From Bacteroidales bacterium UBA1197 (GTDB taxonomy: Bacteria > Bacteroidota > Bacteroidia > Bacteroidales > UBA932): a stretch of DNA of 14,731 nt. Numbering within the stretch: position 1 is the stretch's first letter; the number at the start of each line of letters is the position of its first letter. The stretch lies in assembly GCA_002309995.1 (NCBI GenBank), contig DBYB01000003.1, forward strand, positions 44,887 through 59,617. Reading direction: 5' to 3'. The translations under genes were made by a program, and so were the position numbers. Below the pieces are notes generated by a model. It made no database searches, was not told the DNA's origin, and saw only the letters and a list, made by a program, of their open reading frames with translations. This document shows positions 1 through 7,670 of the stretch, piece by piece.

Positions 1-537
1 GCTACCGTGGGCGGAGTGATGCTGGTGCTCAACAAGACCTACGGCTTCACCGGCGACGGTGCCCTCGTGGCCCCGCAGGCCAACGCAATGGCGGCCGTCA
101 TCCAGCCTATGATGAACGGCGGCAGCGCTCCCTGGCTGCTCTACGGCATCGGTGCCGTGATTGCCATCGTCCTCACCCTGCTCAAGGTTCCTGCGCTCGC
201 GTTCTGCCTGGGTATGTTCATCCCCATCGACCTCAACCTCCCGCTGCTCGTCGGCGGCGCCATTGCCTGGTTCGTCAGCAGCCGTAGCAAGGACGCCAAG
301 CTGAATGCAGCACGCCAGGAGAAGGGCACCCTGATTGCCAGCGGCTTCATCGCAGGCGGCGCGCTGATGGGTGTAGTCTCCGCAATACTCAAATTCGCCG
401 GTGTGGACTGGTACCTCAGCGGCTGGAATACCGCCGGCGCGTCCGGAGTAGCCCCCGCAGAGCTCATCGCCGTGGTGCCGTTCCTCCTCATCTGCGGCTA
501 TATGATTTACGCTTCGCTGAAAACCTCTGAAAAATAG
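1..537 (+). CDS. OPT family oligopeptide transporter, C-terminal part (5' truncated by window edge)
   Basis: The reading frame is open from base 1 and ends at TAG 535-537, so only the last 178 residues of a larger inner-membrane protein are present. The fragment is very hydrophobic. I see membrane segments around WLLYGIGAVIAIVLTLL, then a re-entrant/helix region with FIPIDLNLPLLVGGAIAWFV, then GTLIASGFIAGGALMGVVSAIL, and a last helix near PFLLICGYMIYASL before a short charged tail. The pattern 'lnLPLLVGGAIAWFV' followed by a Gly-rich 'liASGFIAGGALMGV' helix is typical of the C-terminal end of bacterial OPT transporters, which import oligopeptides or metal chelates using a proton gradient. It lies 6 bases upstream of pepT, which supports a peptide-uptake role. 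The internal GTG at 7 is not a real start. The substrate cannot be read from this fragment. Confidence 0.82.
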   Translation, partial: ATVGGVMLVLNKTYGFTGDGALVAPQANAMAAVIQPMMNGGSAPWLLYGIGAVIAIVLTLLKVPALAFCLGMFIPIDLNLPLLVGGAIAWFVSSRSKDAKLNAARQEKGTLIASGFIAGGALMGVVSAILKFAGVDWYLSGWNTAGASGVAPAELIAVVPFLLICGYMIYASLKTSEK

Positions 538-543
538 ATCCCA

Positions 544-1770
544 ATGGAGAACATACTTGATAAATTCCTGAGATACGTTGCTGTGGATACGCAGAGCAAC
601 GAAGAGTCCGAGAGCCAGCCGTCGGCAGTAAAGGAGCTGGTGCTTCTGCAGATGCTGCGCGACGAGCTGCAGGCGATGGGCGTGGAGGCCACGCTCGACG
701 AGTACGGCTACGTGATGGCCCGCATCCCCTCGAACGTTGAGGGCAAGGTGCCGGCGATAGGTTTCATCGCCCACGTGGATACGGCTCCCGACGCCAGCGG
801 CAAAGACGTCAAGCCGCAGATAATCAAGAACTACGACGGCGCTCCCATAGCACTGAAGGGCGTTCCCGGGCTGATGCTCGACCCGGCCGACTTCCCCGAA
901 CTTCTGGTCCATAAGGGCGAGACGCTCATTACCACCGACGGCACCACCCTGCTCGGCGCCGACGACAAGGCCGGCGTGGCGGAGATTATGACCGCCGTGG
1001 AGTACATCGTATCGCATCCGGAAGTCAAGCACGGCCCCATCTGCATTGGTTTCACGCCCGATGAGGAAATCGGACGCGGTGTGGTGAAGTTTGACGTGAA
1101 GCGCTTCGGCGCCGATTACGCCTACACGATGGACGGCGGCGAGGTTGGCGAACTGGAGTTCGAGAACTTCAATGCCGCATCTGCAGTGGTGAAGATCCAG
1201 GGCCGCAACGTGCACCCCGGATATGCCAAGGGCAAGATGTTGAATTCGATACTGATAGCCCAGGAACTCACGGCCCTGCTGCCGGTGGACCAGAGGCCCG
1301 AATACACGCAGGATTACGAGGGCTTCTTCCACGTCGTCGGCTTCAAGGGCACGGTGGAGGAGACCACTGTCACCTGGATTATCCGCGACCACGACCGCGC
1401 CAAGTTCGAGCGCAAGAAGGCTGTGATGCAGGAGTGCTGCGACTTTATCAACCGCAAATACGGCGCAGGCACCGCGACTCCGGTCATCAAAGACCAGTAC
1501 TACAATATGCGCGAACAGGTGGAGCCGCACTACCACGTGGTGGAGAAGGCTGTCAAGGCAATGGAGATGGCGGGTGTGAAGCCTCACATCCAGCCCATTC
1601 GCGGCGGCACCGACGGAGCCAACCTGTCGTTCAAGGGCCTTCCCTGCCCGAACATCTTCGCCGGCGGCCTGAACTTCCACGGCAAGATGGAGTGGGTGCC
1701 TGTGGAGTCTATGGAAAAGGCTTCCGCGGTGATACTCAATATCGTGAAGCTTTACGCAGAGAGCGCTTAG
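544..1770 (+). CDS. pepT: Peptidase T (aminotripeptidase), M20B family
   Basis: 408 residues, the same length as E. coli PepT. It removes the N-terminal residue from tripeptides in the cytoplasm using a two-zinc centre. Expected metal and catalytic residues are all visible: H77 and D79 in the AHVDTAPD motif, D140 in LLGADDKAG, E174-E175 in FTPDEEIG, D197 in YTMDGGEVGE, and H379 in GGLNFHGKMEW. The RGGTDGANLSFKGLPCPN stretch near the C-terminus is the substrate-binding signature of the family. The lid/dimerisation domain lies between about residues 205 and 320. The ATG at 544 is used because it gives the family length and sits 6 bases after the OPT stop. Adjacent transporter and tripeptidase genes suggest import and final breakdown of small peptides. 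Nothing looks damaged. Confidence 0.97.
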   Translation: MENILDKFLRYVAVDTQSNEESESQPSAVKELVLLQMLRDELQAMGVEATLDEYGYVMARIPSNVEGKVPAIGFIAHVDTAPDASGKDVKPQIIKNYDGAPIALKGVPGLMLDPADFPELLVHKGETLITTDGTTLLGADDKAGVAEIMTAVEYIVSHPEVKHGPICIGFTPDEEIGRGVVKFDVKRFGADYAYTMDGGEVGELEFENFNAASAVVKIQGRNVHPGYAKGKMLNSILIAQELTALLPVDQRPEYTQDYEGFFHVVGFKGTVEETTVTWIIRDHDRAKFERKKAVMQECCDFINRKYGAGTATPVIKDQYYNMREQVEPHYHVVEKAVKAMEMAGVKPHIQPIRGGTDGANLSFKGLPCPNIFAGGLNFHGKMEWVPVESMEKASAVILNIVKLYAESA

Positions 1771-1782
1771 CCTCCGCAGCCT

Positions 1783-2835
1783 ATGAAAAAAACTATTCTG
1801 CCCCTGACTGTCCTGCTCGCTTGCGCATTTGTCGCCGGCGCTCAGGAAGACGATGCACCGAAGCCGCACACGTTCATAGAGGAGTTCTCCTTCGACACGC
1901 GTGCCACCTTCCACCAGCAGACGGTGGAGGGGGTGTATGATTCCCATTTCCAGGGAGACTATTTCAACCTGCACATCAAGGGCCAGCTCTACGACGGCCT
2001 GACCTTCCGTGTGCGCCAGCGCCTCAACAAGAAGATCGACGACAAGAACCCCTTCAACGCCACCGACTTCCTGTGGCTTACCTGGAAGCCCTCGCCCCAC
2101 TGGTCCATAACGGCCGGCAAGCACCCCATTATGGTGGGCGGATATGAAATCGACTCTGCTCCCATCGACGTTTACTATTACGGTGCGTTCAGCAACCGGC
2201 TCTATCAGTACTACGCCTTCGGCGTGAGTGCCACTTATTCGCCGGTGCCCGGCCAGAACATCAGCGCGCAGTTTATCCCTTCTCCAATATCTCCCGTAAC
2301 GCAGAACTCCTATTCTTACAACCTGTACTGGAACGGCGGTTTTGCTCCCTGGTGGAAGACCATCTGGAGTTACAACCTCGTTGAGGATGAGCTTCACCGC
2401 AAGATGAACTGGTTTGCGCTGGGCAACAAGTTCCCTATGGGCGCCCTGGTGGTGGACGTGGATTTCATCGACCGTATAGCCTTCGGGCAGGCGAGTCCGC
2501 TGTCTGACTGGACTTTCATAGTCAAGGCCATTCTCACCCTTGGGAAATGGAATTTCTGCACCAAGGTGGGTTACGAGCGCAACGACGCCGCCAACATCGA
2601 CCCGAACTGGAACCACGATTGGGATTCACTGGTACCTGCAACACACATCGGTTCGTACGACCTCGTTCTGCCTGCCGGCAACGATTACCTTTACTACGGA
2701 GCGGGCATTGAGTACTTCCCGCTTGGCGACGAGCGCCTGCGCCTGCACGCGGTGTATTTCCGCGACAACCACGACATCGTGAACAATTTCGACGTGGGAA
2801 TTACCTGGCGCTTCAGCGTATATTCCAGAAAATAG
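1783..2835 (+). CDS. Outer-membrane porin-like beta-barrel protein
   Basis: 350 residues. The first 20 form a Sec signal peptide (MKKTILPLTVLLACAFVAGA, probable cleavage before QEDD). The mature part is rich in alternating aromatic/polar strands such as YFNLHIKGQLYDGLTFRVRQR, WSITAGKHPIMVGGYE, NYLYYGAG-like turns and a last strand NFDVGITWRFSVYSRK ending in the aromatic-containing C-terminus usual for outer-membrane barrels. The 'LTWKPSPHWSITAGKHPIMVGGYEID' type segment, in which a measured barrel strand follows a 'K(H/Q)xxxxGG' motif, resembles Bacteroidales phosphate-selective porin O/P-like proteins, but the substrate is not predictable. It starts 12 bases after pepT stop, so it is probably cotranscribed with pepT and may provide outer-membrane passage for peptides. 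That link is inference from position only. Confidence 0.75.
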   Translation: MKKTILPLTVLLACAFVAGAQEDDAPKPHTFIEEFSFDTRATFHQQTVEGVYDSHFQGDYFNLHIKGQLYDGLTFRVRQRLNKKIDDKNPFNATDFLWLTWKPSPHWSITAGKHPIMVGGYEIDSAPIDVYYYGAFSNRLYQYYAFGVSATYSPVPGQNISAQFIPSPISPVTQNSYSYNLYWNGGFAPWWKTIWSYNLVEDELHRKMNWFALGNKFPMGALVVDVDFIDRIAFGQASPLSDWTFIVKAILTLGKWNFCTKVGYERNDAANIDPNWNHDWDSLVPATHIGSYDLVLPAGNDYLYYGAGIEYFPLGDERLRLHAVYFRDNHDIVNNFDVGITWRFSVYSRK

Positions 2836-2836
2836 T

Positions 2837-2844
2837 TATATTTG
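2837..2844 (+). promoter_or_regulatory. Possible Bacteroidales -7 promoter box (TATATTTG)
   Basis: TATATTTG fits the Bacteroidetes -7 consensus TAnnTTTG fully. It begins one base after the porin stop and 22 bases ahead of the lipoprotein ATG at 2866, which would give a short leader. No clear -33 TTTG box is visible at the expected distance (only TTC near 2812), so the element may be weak or fortuitous. It would allow the thioredoxin lipoprotein/SGNH pair to be transcribed separately from the pepT run. Confidence 0.4.
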
Positions 2845-2865
2845 ACAATCAATAACACTAAGATT

Positions 2866-3966
2866 ATGAAGAAGATACTGTTCCTCAGCATTGCCGTGGC
2901 GCTGCTTGCCGCCTGTACCGGCAAAGTGGCATACAACGTATGCATCACCGGAGCCGAAGACGGCACCAAGGTGGCCCTGGTCGATAAACTCGCAGCAGAC
3001 GAGGTCGCTTCCGGCGAGATAAGCGACGGCCAGCTGGTTTTCTCCGGAAAAGCCGACAAGAACGCTCTCTTTTACGTGCAGAAAGAGGGTGACGACTGGA
3101 TGATTCCCTTCTTCGCCGACGGCGAGGACATTCAGATCAACCTGGAAGACAACAGCCTAAAGGGGTCTGAACTGAATGAAAAGCTCACAGAGTGCGACAA
3201 GCACGCATCCGAGCTGTATAACGAGGCTCTTGCGGCCATCGCAGAGTATGGCGAGCTCTCCGAGGAGATCCAGGCCGCCCGCCTCGAGGACGTGCAGGAC
3301 AAGATTGCCAGCATCCCTCAGTATTACAAGACCATACTCGAAGAGAACAGAGACAACGTCATTCCTGCCGCTTTCATCCTGGAAATCTACCAGTCCCTTG
3401 AAGATGACGACGAGCAAGAAGACCTTTTCAATCCCAAATACGCATACGCCAAGCATCCCTGCGTAAAAGACCTCAAGAGGCAGCTCGACGAGTTTGATCC
3501 CGAGGAGGAAGAGGCCAGGGAAGAGGAAATGAAGGCTAAGATCGTCGGCCAGCCGTTCCTGGACCTCGAGGAGCCCGACGTTGATGGCAACATCCACAAA
3601 CTCAGCGAGTACGTCGGCTGCGGCAAGTGGGTTCTCATCGACTTCTGGGCTTCCTGGTGCGGTCCCTGCTGCAGGGAGATGCCCGTCGTGGTCGAGGCTT
3701 ACAATATGTATAAGGGTAAGGGCTTCGACGTGGTCGGTCTTTCGTTCGATCAGGACAAGGACGCCTGGGTTAAGGCTATCGATGATCTCAAGATGCCTTG
3801 GAAGCATCTCTCCGACCTGAAGGGCTGGAAGAGCCTTGCTGCAGAGGTGTATGATATTACCGCTATCCCTTCCAACCTCCTGGTGAATCCGGAGGGCATC
3901 ATCATCGACCGCAATCTTCGCGGCGAGGCCCTCGGCGCCAAGCTCGCAGAGATATTTGGCGAATAG
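2866..3966 (+). CDS. Lipoprotein thioredoxin-fold disulfide oxidoreductase (DUF4369/TlpA-like)
   Basis: 366 residues from the ATG at 2866. This start gives a clean lipoprotein signal (MKKILFLSIAVALLAAC, acylated Cys17); an upstream TTG at 2842 would add eight polar residues before it and was not chosen. Residues about 20-110 form a beta-rich N-terminal domain of the DUF4369 kind often fused to Bacteroidales TlpA-like proteins. A helical acidic linker follows, including an EEEEAREEE stretch. The thioredoxin domain spans about 225-366 with the motif WASWCGPCCREMP: active-site Cys265 and Cys268, plus an extra Cys269. The cis-Pro loop reads ITAIPSNLLVNPEG. It is expected to act in the periplasm, anchored to a membrane, as a thiol-disulfide reductase or isomerase. 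The downstream gene starts 9 bases after its stop, so the two are likely one operon. Confidence 0.9.
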   Translation: MKKILFLSIAVALLAACTGKVAYNVCITGAEDGTKVALVDKLAADEVASGEISDGQLVFSGKADKNALFYVQKEGDDWMIPFFADGEDIQINLEDNSLKGSELNEKLTECDKHASELYNEALAAIAEYGELSEEIQAARLEDVQDKIASIPQYYKTILEENRDNVIPAAFILEIYQSLEDDDEQEDLFNPKYAYAKHPCVKDLKRQLDEFDPEEEEAREEEMKAKIVGQPFLDLEEPDVDGNIHKLSEYVGCGKWVLIDFWASWCGPCCREMPVVVEAYNMYKGKGFDVVGLSFDQDKDAWVKAIDDLKMPWKHLSDLKGWKSLAAEVYDITAIPSNLLVNPEGIIIDRNLRGEALGAKLAEIFGE

Positions 3967-3975
3967 TTTCAGGTT

Positions 3976-5169
3976 ATGAAACATTCAAGGATATTGCTGG
4001 CGGCGGCGCTGGCATTGCTCACCACGCTTTCCGCAGGTGCGCGCAAGCCTGATTCGCGCACGGGAATGGTCGAGGGCGACGCCTGGGTATTTTCCACGCC
4101 CGTCTCCACCCTGCCCGCCGGCACCTGCATCCAGTTCGGCGTGAACCTGGAGAACGCCGGCACAAAGGCGCCTCTGCACTACAAGGTGGAATTCGAGGAC
4201 GGCGGCCAGTGGGTGAGCGACCCTGCTTTCGTATACGAAGACGGCCTGTCGGAGTACTCGTTCCGCACCGTGAGCTCCACCTTCCGTCATCCTTCTACCT
4301 TTATGGCGGTTTACAGGCTCGCGAACGAGGTGAGCGACACGCTTAGGGTGCGTTGCCGCGTTTGCAGCCCGTTCGCCACCGACGGCAGCCTGCTGAGCGC
4401 AGACGAGCCGGAGAACGTCGTAAGTGTGAAGGGCAAGCATTATGTCGGCTCAGTCCTCAAGCCGCTCGGCCCCGGAAAGGATTATCCGGAAGAGTGTGTC
4501 CTGCTGGTAGGCAACTCGTTCACCTACTTCTTTGGCGAGCCGTTTATGCTGCAGGAGATTGCATTCTCGCAGGGAACGATACTTCAGGTTAACGCTTCGC
4601 TCAAGGGCGGGCAGACGTTCCGTCAGCACTGCGGGCTTGAGATGACCATAGCCCAGTGCGAGCTGGAGCGGCCTTACCGTTTTGCATTCCTGCAGGGCCA
4701 GAGCCAGGAGCCGGCCAAATACGCGGCGGCCCCCGACAGCCTTGCCGACGTGTGCAAGGCTTTCTGCGAGCTGAGCGCTATGGTAAAGGAGGCACATCCC
4801 GACTGCCGCGTATTCGCCGAGCGCACCTGGGCCTATCCCGCCCTGGAGAACGGAGGATTTGCCTCTCTTGAGGAGTTCGACAGTATGCTTGACAAGGGCG
4901 CCGCTATGCTGGCCGCAGCCGCAGGTGCAGAGGTGTCTTATGTAGGCCGGGCGTTTGCGGCATCTACCAAAGCCAACCCCGATCTGCTGGTACTCGACCA
5001 CGATTACAAGCACCAGAGCCTCGCCGGTTCCTACCTCAAGGCCTGTGTTACCTGGCTGACTATCAGCGGCAAGACCCGCTTCGAGGGTCCCGTCCCCAAC
5101 TGCGGCCTCATCCCCGCCGACGCCGCCGCCCTCCGCAAGACCGCCGAATCCCTCGCGCGGAAACGGTAA
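3976..5169 (+). CDS. Secreted SGNH/GDSL-hydrolase-like protein (DUF4886-type catalytic region)
   Basis: 397 residues. A signal peptide occupies about residues 1-21 (MKHSRILLAAALALLTTLSAGA). Residues about 25-165 are a beta-rich region I do not recognise. From about 172 the sequence follows the SGNH fold: block I LLVGNSFTYFFGEP with candidate nucleophile Ser181, a block II-like glycine in SLKGGQTFRQH, a block III-like FLQGQSQEP, and a block V-like DHDYKHQS holding Asp343 and His346 in DxxH spacing. The GNSFTY start and the GGxTFxxH and LQxQS segments resemble DUF4886-type members. The likely reaction is ester hydrolysis, for example removal of acyl groups from glycans, in the periplasm or outside the cell; the substrate is unknown. 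The gene follows the thioredoxin lipoprotein by 9 bases and converges with the next gene. Confidence 0.78.
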   Translation: MKHSRILLAAALALLTTLSAGARKPDSRTGMVEGDAWVFSTPVSTLPAGTCIQFGVNLENAGTKAPLHYKVEFEDGGQWVSDPAFVYEDGLSEYSFRTVSSTFRHPSTFMAVYRLANEVSDTLRVRCRVCSPFATDGSLLSADEPENVVSVKGKHYVGSVLKPLGPGKDYPEECVLLVGNSFTYFFGEPFMLQEIAFSQGTILQVNASLKGGQTFRQHCGLEMTIAQCELERPYRFAFLQGQSQEPAKYAAAPDSLADVCKAFCELSAMVKEAHPDCRVFAERTWAYPALENGGFASLEEFDSMLDKGAAMLAAAAGAEVSYVGRAFAASTKANPDLLVLDHDYKHQSLAGSYLKACVTWLTISGKTRFEGPVPNCGLIPADAAALRKTAESLARKR

Positions 5170-5194
5170 TAGTTATTTCTGCCGCCGGGGCCGG

Positions 5195-7285
5195 CTAATA
5201 CCTGACGGCGCGGACGTTCATTCCAGCATAGCGTGAGACGCTGCTGAATGACGGGCTGCCGTTGTAATCACTGATGCAATTAATATAGTTTGAGCCGTAG
5301 TGCCATTGGGAAGGAGTACACAGCTCGCTGCTCAAATAGTTAATGCTTTCGCCCAGCTCAGAGATGTCCTGATTAATCATTCCGAAGCAGATGCCTCCTG
5401 CAGGGAGGAAGACGCTGTTGCCGGAGTAGTCGTAACGGCCGGTAAGCACAAAACCTTTTCTGGTTGCGTCCCATTCCCAGTCGCACTGTTCCATCAAGGC
5501 CCACATTTCGTCTGCCATGGGCATATGCCAGGCGCTTCCGAGTGCTGCGCTGGCCGCGTCATCTTCTGCCTGCAGGCGGCTCAGGTTGTCGGGATCGCCT
5601 TCTCCGCCCCAGTATTGAGGCTCAGATGCATAGACATATTTAGAAAATAGCTCGTATGTGTCATTTGCCGTGAAAGCGTAGAACTGATAGCCGAAGATAT
5701 GGTCGTCCGCTGCGGTGTATCCCGTGGTTTCGCCCCACGCATAGTATTTGCCCGGGTCTTCGGGAGCCGTGGCGCCGAGGTTCATTTCCGCTACATACAA
5801 AGTGCGTCCGTTTACCTCGCACATCGCCACCTTGGGCATAGAGTCGCCGCCCGGTTCGGGATTGCCAATGGACTCGTCATATACGGGGCGGATTGACAGG
5901 TCATACATACGGCTTGTGTTTGAGCAGTAACCCTCGCGCGGGAAATAGAATTGCGCCAGTTTATCATCAAAAGAGCTTAATGTAGATGACCAATACCCAA
6001 TCCCATCTGATCCGGAGAGAAGTATGGATTTGTCATTTTCAAGGCTGGTAACCAGTCGCCCTTCATCCACTTCCACTATGCTGCTGTTCTCGAGGAGCTC
6101 GTACCATTCCTCTATTGTGGGCATTCTCCAATGCCCGCCCCAGGCAGCGTGGGCCGCATCGTCTTCAAGGTCGAGGTTGATTGTTTTGTAGCCGTCCACG
6201 AAATACTTCGTAAAGGTCACGTCATCATCGGTGCTGCCGGAGCCGTAGAAGCGGTATCCTGACCAATCGTATAATTGGCCGGGTTCCAGATGCCCCCAGG
6301 CATAGTAGTCACCCACGGCACCTGGATAGGGTGCACCAAGGTCGCAAGTCGCCCATTTCACGCTCAGGCCGAGGTCTACATATTCGTGCTCCTCTACCGG
6401 AACTGACGCCTCTTCCCAGTAGTACAGGATGGGGAGTTTTACCGCTGAACCCCTGGTGAGGGTCTTTGCGGAGGCGGTATAAGTGTAGGTATCTCCCGTT
6501 TCTGTGTTGGTAAGGGTAAAGCTATAGTCTGTACTTACGTCAGAAAGGTCACCTGGAAGAACTCCGCAGAAGACATTTCCGTAAATGTATTCATATCCGG
6601 GCATCAGATTATCCTCGTTGGACACTGTCTGGATTCCGTAATCCCTGTGGTAACGGTAAGGGGTAACGCTGGATATCACGGGGTCGGTCTTGAGCGTCCA
6701 GGTGCCGGGGTCTCCTTCAAGGTCGGGAATGAAGAACTGAATGAAATCGAGGTCGTCGGGCATAAGAAGATTGATATCTGCCTCCAGGGTGCCGTCCACC
6801 ACCTCGTACGATGCGTCGTAGCAGGTGAGGAACCAAGTGTAAGCCTTGACTTTCTGTACGCCGTAATCATCGGCGTAGAAGTCTATGTCCCTGTATGCAT
6901 CATCTCCCCAATAGCCGCTGTTATCAGTAGATTTACATTGGAAAACATACAGTCCTGTAACGGTACCGGAGCCGCGTGCGGCCACGGTCGACTCAAGATC
7001 ATAGGTCCTTTTTGTCCAGTAAGGTACCCAGGCTCCGTCTATGTATGTAAGATACAGGCATTCTATGTCTGTTACCTTGTCGAAGAAGAAATATACCACG
7101 TCTCCCTCTTCCCAGTCCGTCTTCACGGCCTTGGTTGCGGGGGCGTCTCCACGGGTTATGTTGAAATTTACGGAAAGATGCGTTTCCGGGGCAAGAGCTT
7201 CGATGGAAATCTCGGGAGTCTCTACATTGCATGCTGCGAATGCGAGGAAGGACAAGCCTAATAAAATAACCAGATACTTTTTCAT
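5195..7285 (-). CDS. Surface lipoprotein with fimbrillin-like N-terminus and two FISUMP domains
   Basis: 696 residues. The first 19 are a lipoprotein signal (MKKYLVILLGLSFLAFAAC, Cys19). The N-terminal region to about residue 290 has the TKA...DWEEGDVVYFFFD pattern and beta-rich composition of Bacteroidales fimbrillin-like (Mfa-type) domains. Two 'Fibrobacter succinogenes major paralogous domain' copies follow, about 298-480 and 483-696. The first has EYVDLGLSVKWATCDLGA, YYAWG and GGHWRMPTIEEW and ends near LSIRPVYD. The second has VNGRTLYVAEMNLGA, YYAWGETTG and SAWHMPMADEMW and ends MNVRAVRY. Such proteins are exported and probably displayed on the cell surface; their biochemical role is unknown. 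The start at 7285 is 20 bases after a 46-codon ORF, with no visible Shine-Dalgarno sequence. No terminator with a T-run is visible in the 25 bases between this stop and the convergent SGNH gene. Confidence 0.88.
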   Translation of the reverse strand: MKKYLVILLGLSFLAFAACNVETPEISIEALAPETHLSVNFNITRGDAPATKAVKTDWEEGDVVYFFFDKVTDIECLYLTYIDGAWVPYWTKRTYDLESTVAARGSGTVTGLYVFQCKSTDNSGYWGDDAYRDIDFYADDYGVQKVKAYTWFLTCYDASYEVVDGTLEADINLLMPDDLDFIQFFIPDLEGDPGTWTLKTDPVISSVTPYRYHRDYGIQTVSNEDNLMPGYEYIYGNVFCGVLPGDLSDVSTDYSFTLTNTETGDTYTYTASAKTLTRGSAVKLPILYYWEEASVPVEEHEYVDLGLSVKWATCDLGAPYPGAVGDYYAWGHLEPGQLYDWSGYRFYGSGSTDDDVTFTKYFVDGYKTINLDLEDDAAHAAWGGHWRMPTIEEWYELLENSSIVEVDEGRLVTSLENDKSILLSGSDGIGYWSSTLSSFDDKLAQFYFPREGYCSNTSRMYDLSIRPVYDESIGNPEPGGDSMPKVAMCEVNGRTLYVAEMNLGATAPEDPGKYYAWGETTGYTAADDHIFGYQFYAFTANDTYELFSKYVYASEPQYWGGEGDPDNLSRLQAEDDAASAALGSAWHMPMADEMWALMEQCDWEWDATRKGFVLTGRYDYSGNSVFLPAGGICFGMINQDISELGESINYLSSELCTPSQWHYGSNYINCISDYNGSPSFSSVSRYAGMNVRAVRY

Positions 7286-7305
7286 AACTCAATCATTTTA
7301 AAGGT

Positions 7306-7446
7306 TTACCAGTTCTCCTCGTCGCCGAAGGGCGGGATGAAGGGGGGATAGATTTCGCCTGCATCGGCGTTGCTGTCTGCAATGAGCGCCATAGGAAGAC
7401 TTCCCGTAAGCTCACATTGCGGAGATGAATAAACAGTTCTTTTCAT
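7306..7446 (-). CDS. 46-residue micro-ORF upstream of FISUMP lipoprotein; acidic-Trp C-terminus
   Basis: ATG at 7446-7444, TAA at 7308-7306. The peptide begins MKRTVYSSPQCELTG, has an ALIADS core at residues 20-25, a proline/aromatic stretch (YPPFIPPF) and ends GDEENW. It has no signal peptide or membrane segment. Evidence that it is real: a consensus TAnnTTTG promoter box lies 45-52 bases upstream; the next gene starts 20 bases downstream on the same strand; and a second ORF with the same position and layout (10912-11043) lies ahead of the other large lipoprotein. Shared features are MK at the start, a Pro near residue 9-10, L-I-x-D-S at about 21-26 and a final acidic-(D/N)-Trp. The function is unknown to me. 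It could be a small structural or chaperone-like partner of the lipoprotein, or a leader peptide that controls its expression. Confidence 0.68.
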   Translation of the reverse strand: MKRTVYSSPQCELTGSLPMALIADSNADAGEIYPPFIPPFGDEENW

Positions 7447-7491
7447 TATATGTATTTATATTATTTTTGCGTCTCGCTGCGTTACAAGTCA

Positions 7492-7499
7492 CAAAAGTA
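7492..7499 (-). promoter_or_regulatory. Bacteroidales -7 promoter box for micro-ORF/FISUMP unit
   Basis: On the minus strand this reads TACTTTTG, a full match to TAnnTTTG. Transcription starting about seven bases downstream would give a leader of roughly 38 bases before the ATG at 7446. The region is AT-rich, as promoters of this phylum usually are. A good -33 TTTG at about 19 bases is not present; an ATTG lies closer, 12 bases upstream of the box. It sits just after the terminator hairpin that ends the upstream minus-strand gene. Confidence 0.55.
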
Positions 7500-7537
7500 C
7501 GGTTTTTATTTCAATAACCCTTTACAGATACAAAAAT

Positions 7538-7576
7538 GAAGGTGTATTCCTTGCAAAAGTCTTAGAATACACCCTC
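7538..7576 (-). terminator. Rho-independent terminator after the M64 gene
   Basis: GGTGTATTC (7541-7549) and GAATACACC (7565-7573) are perfect inverted arms, extended by three more pairs including one G-U, around a 15-base loop. On the minus strand the stem is followed by TTCATTTTTG, a U-run in RNA, so it should end transcripts coming from the M64 gene. On the plus strand a T-rich run (GTTTTTTC) follows the stem, but there is no plus-strand gene here to end. It separates the M64 unit from the downstream micro-ORF/FISUMP unit. Confidence 0.8.
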
Positions 7577-7590
7577 TTTAGTTTTTTCAT

Positions 7591-7656
7591 TGCGGCGAAA
7601 TCCCTCGCCTCCCCAATTCCTCCACAAATCGGCCCCTTTTTGTGGACGAATGACTT
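7591..7656 (-). repeat. Dispersed palindromic (REP-like) element, short copy
   Basis: Read on the minus strand, 7646-7591 matches plus-strand 13342-13396 except for one G insertion, and 7656-7637 matches 13281-13300 exactly. The core is a dyad with TCCACAAA and TTTGTGGA arms around a GGGGCC-containing loop, followed by GGCGA-GGGATT-TCGCC, which can form a second small stem. It begins 14 bases after the M64 gene stop. Compared with the copy after clpB it lacks one 51-base segment. The spurious peptide LWRNWG...F read through both copies shows the same conservation. There are no transposase genes or target duplications. Confidence 0.85.
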
Positions 7657-7670
7657 TTGCGTAGGCCGAG

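Noticed and set aside
2842..2865. Upstream TTG start for the thioredoxin lipoprotein
   Set aside because: It adds eight polar residues ahead of a normal lipoprotein signal and overlaps the TATATTTG promoter-like box; ATG at 2866 fits better.
3157..3984. 275-codon antisense ORF across the thioredoxin lipoprotein gene
   Set aside because: No recognisable domain, and the sense strand encodes a complete lipoprotein with an intact CGPC motif; the antisense frame is open as a by-product of GC-rich codon usage.
5170..5194. Terminator between the convergent SGNH-like and FISUMP genes
   Set aside because: The GCCG/CGGC arms are only four pairs long and no T-run follows on either strand.
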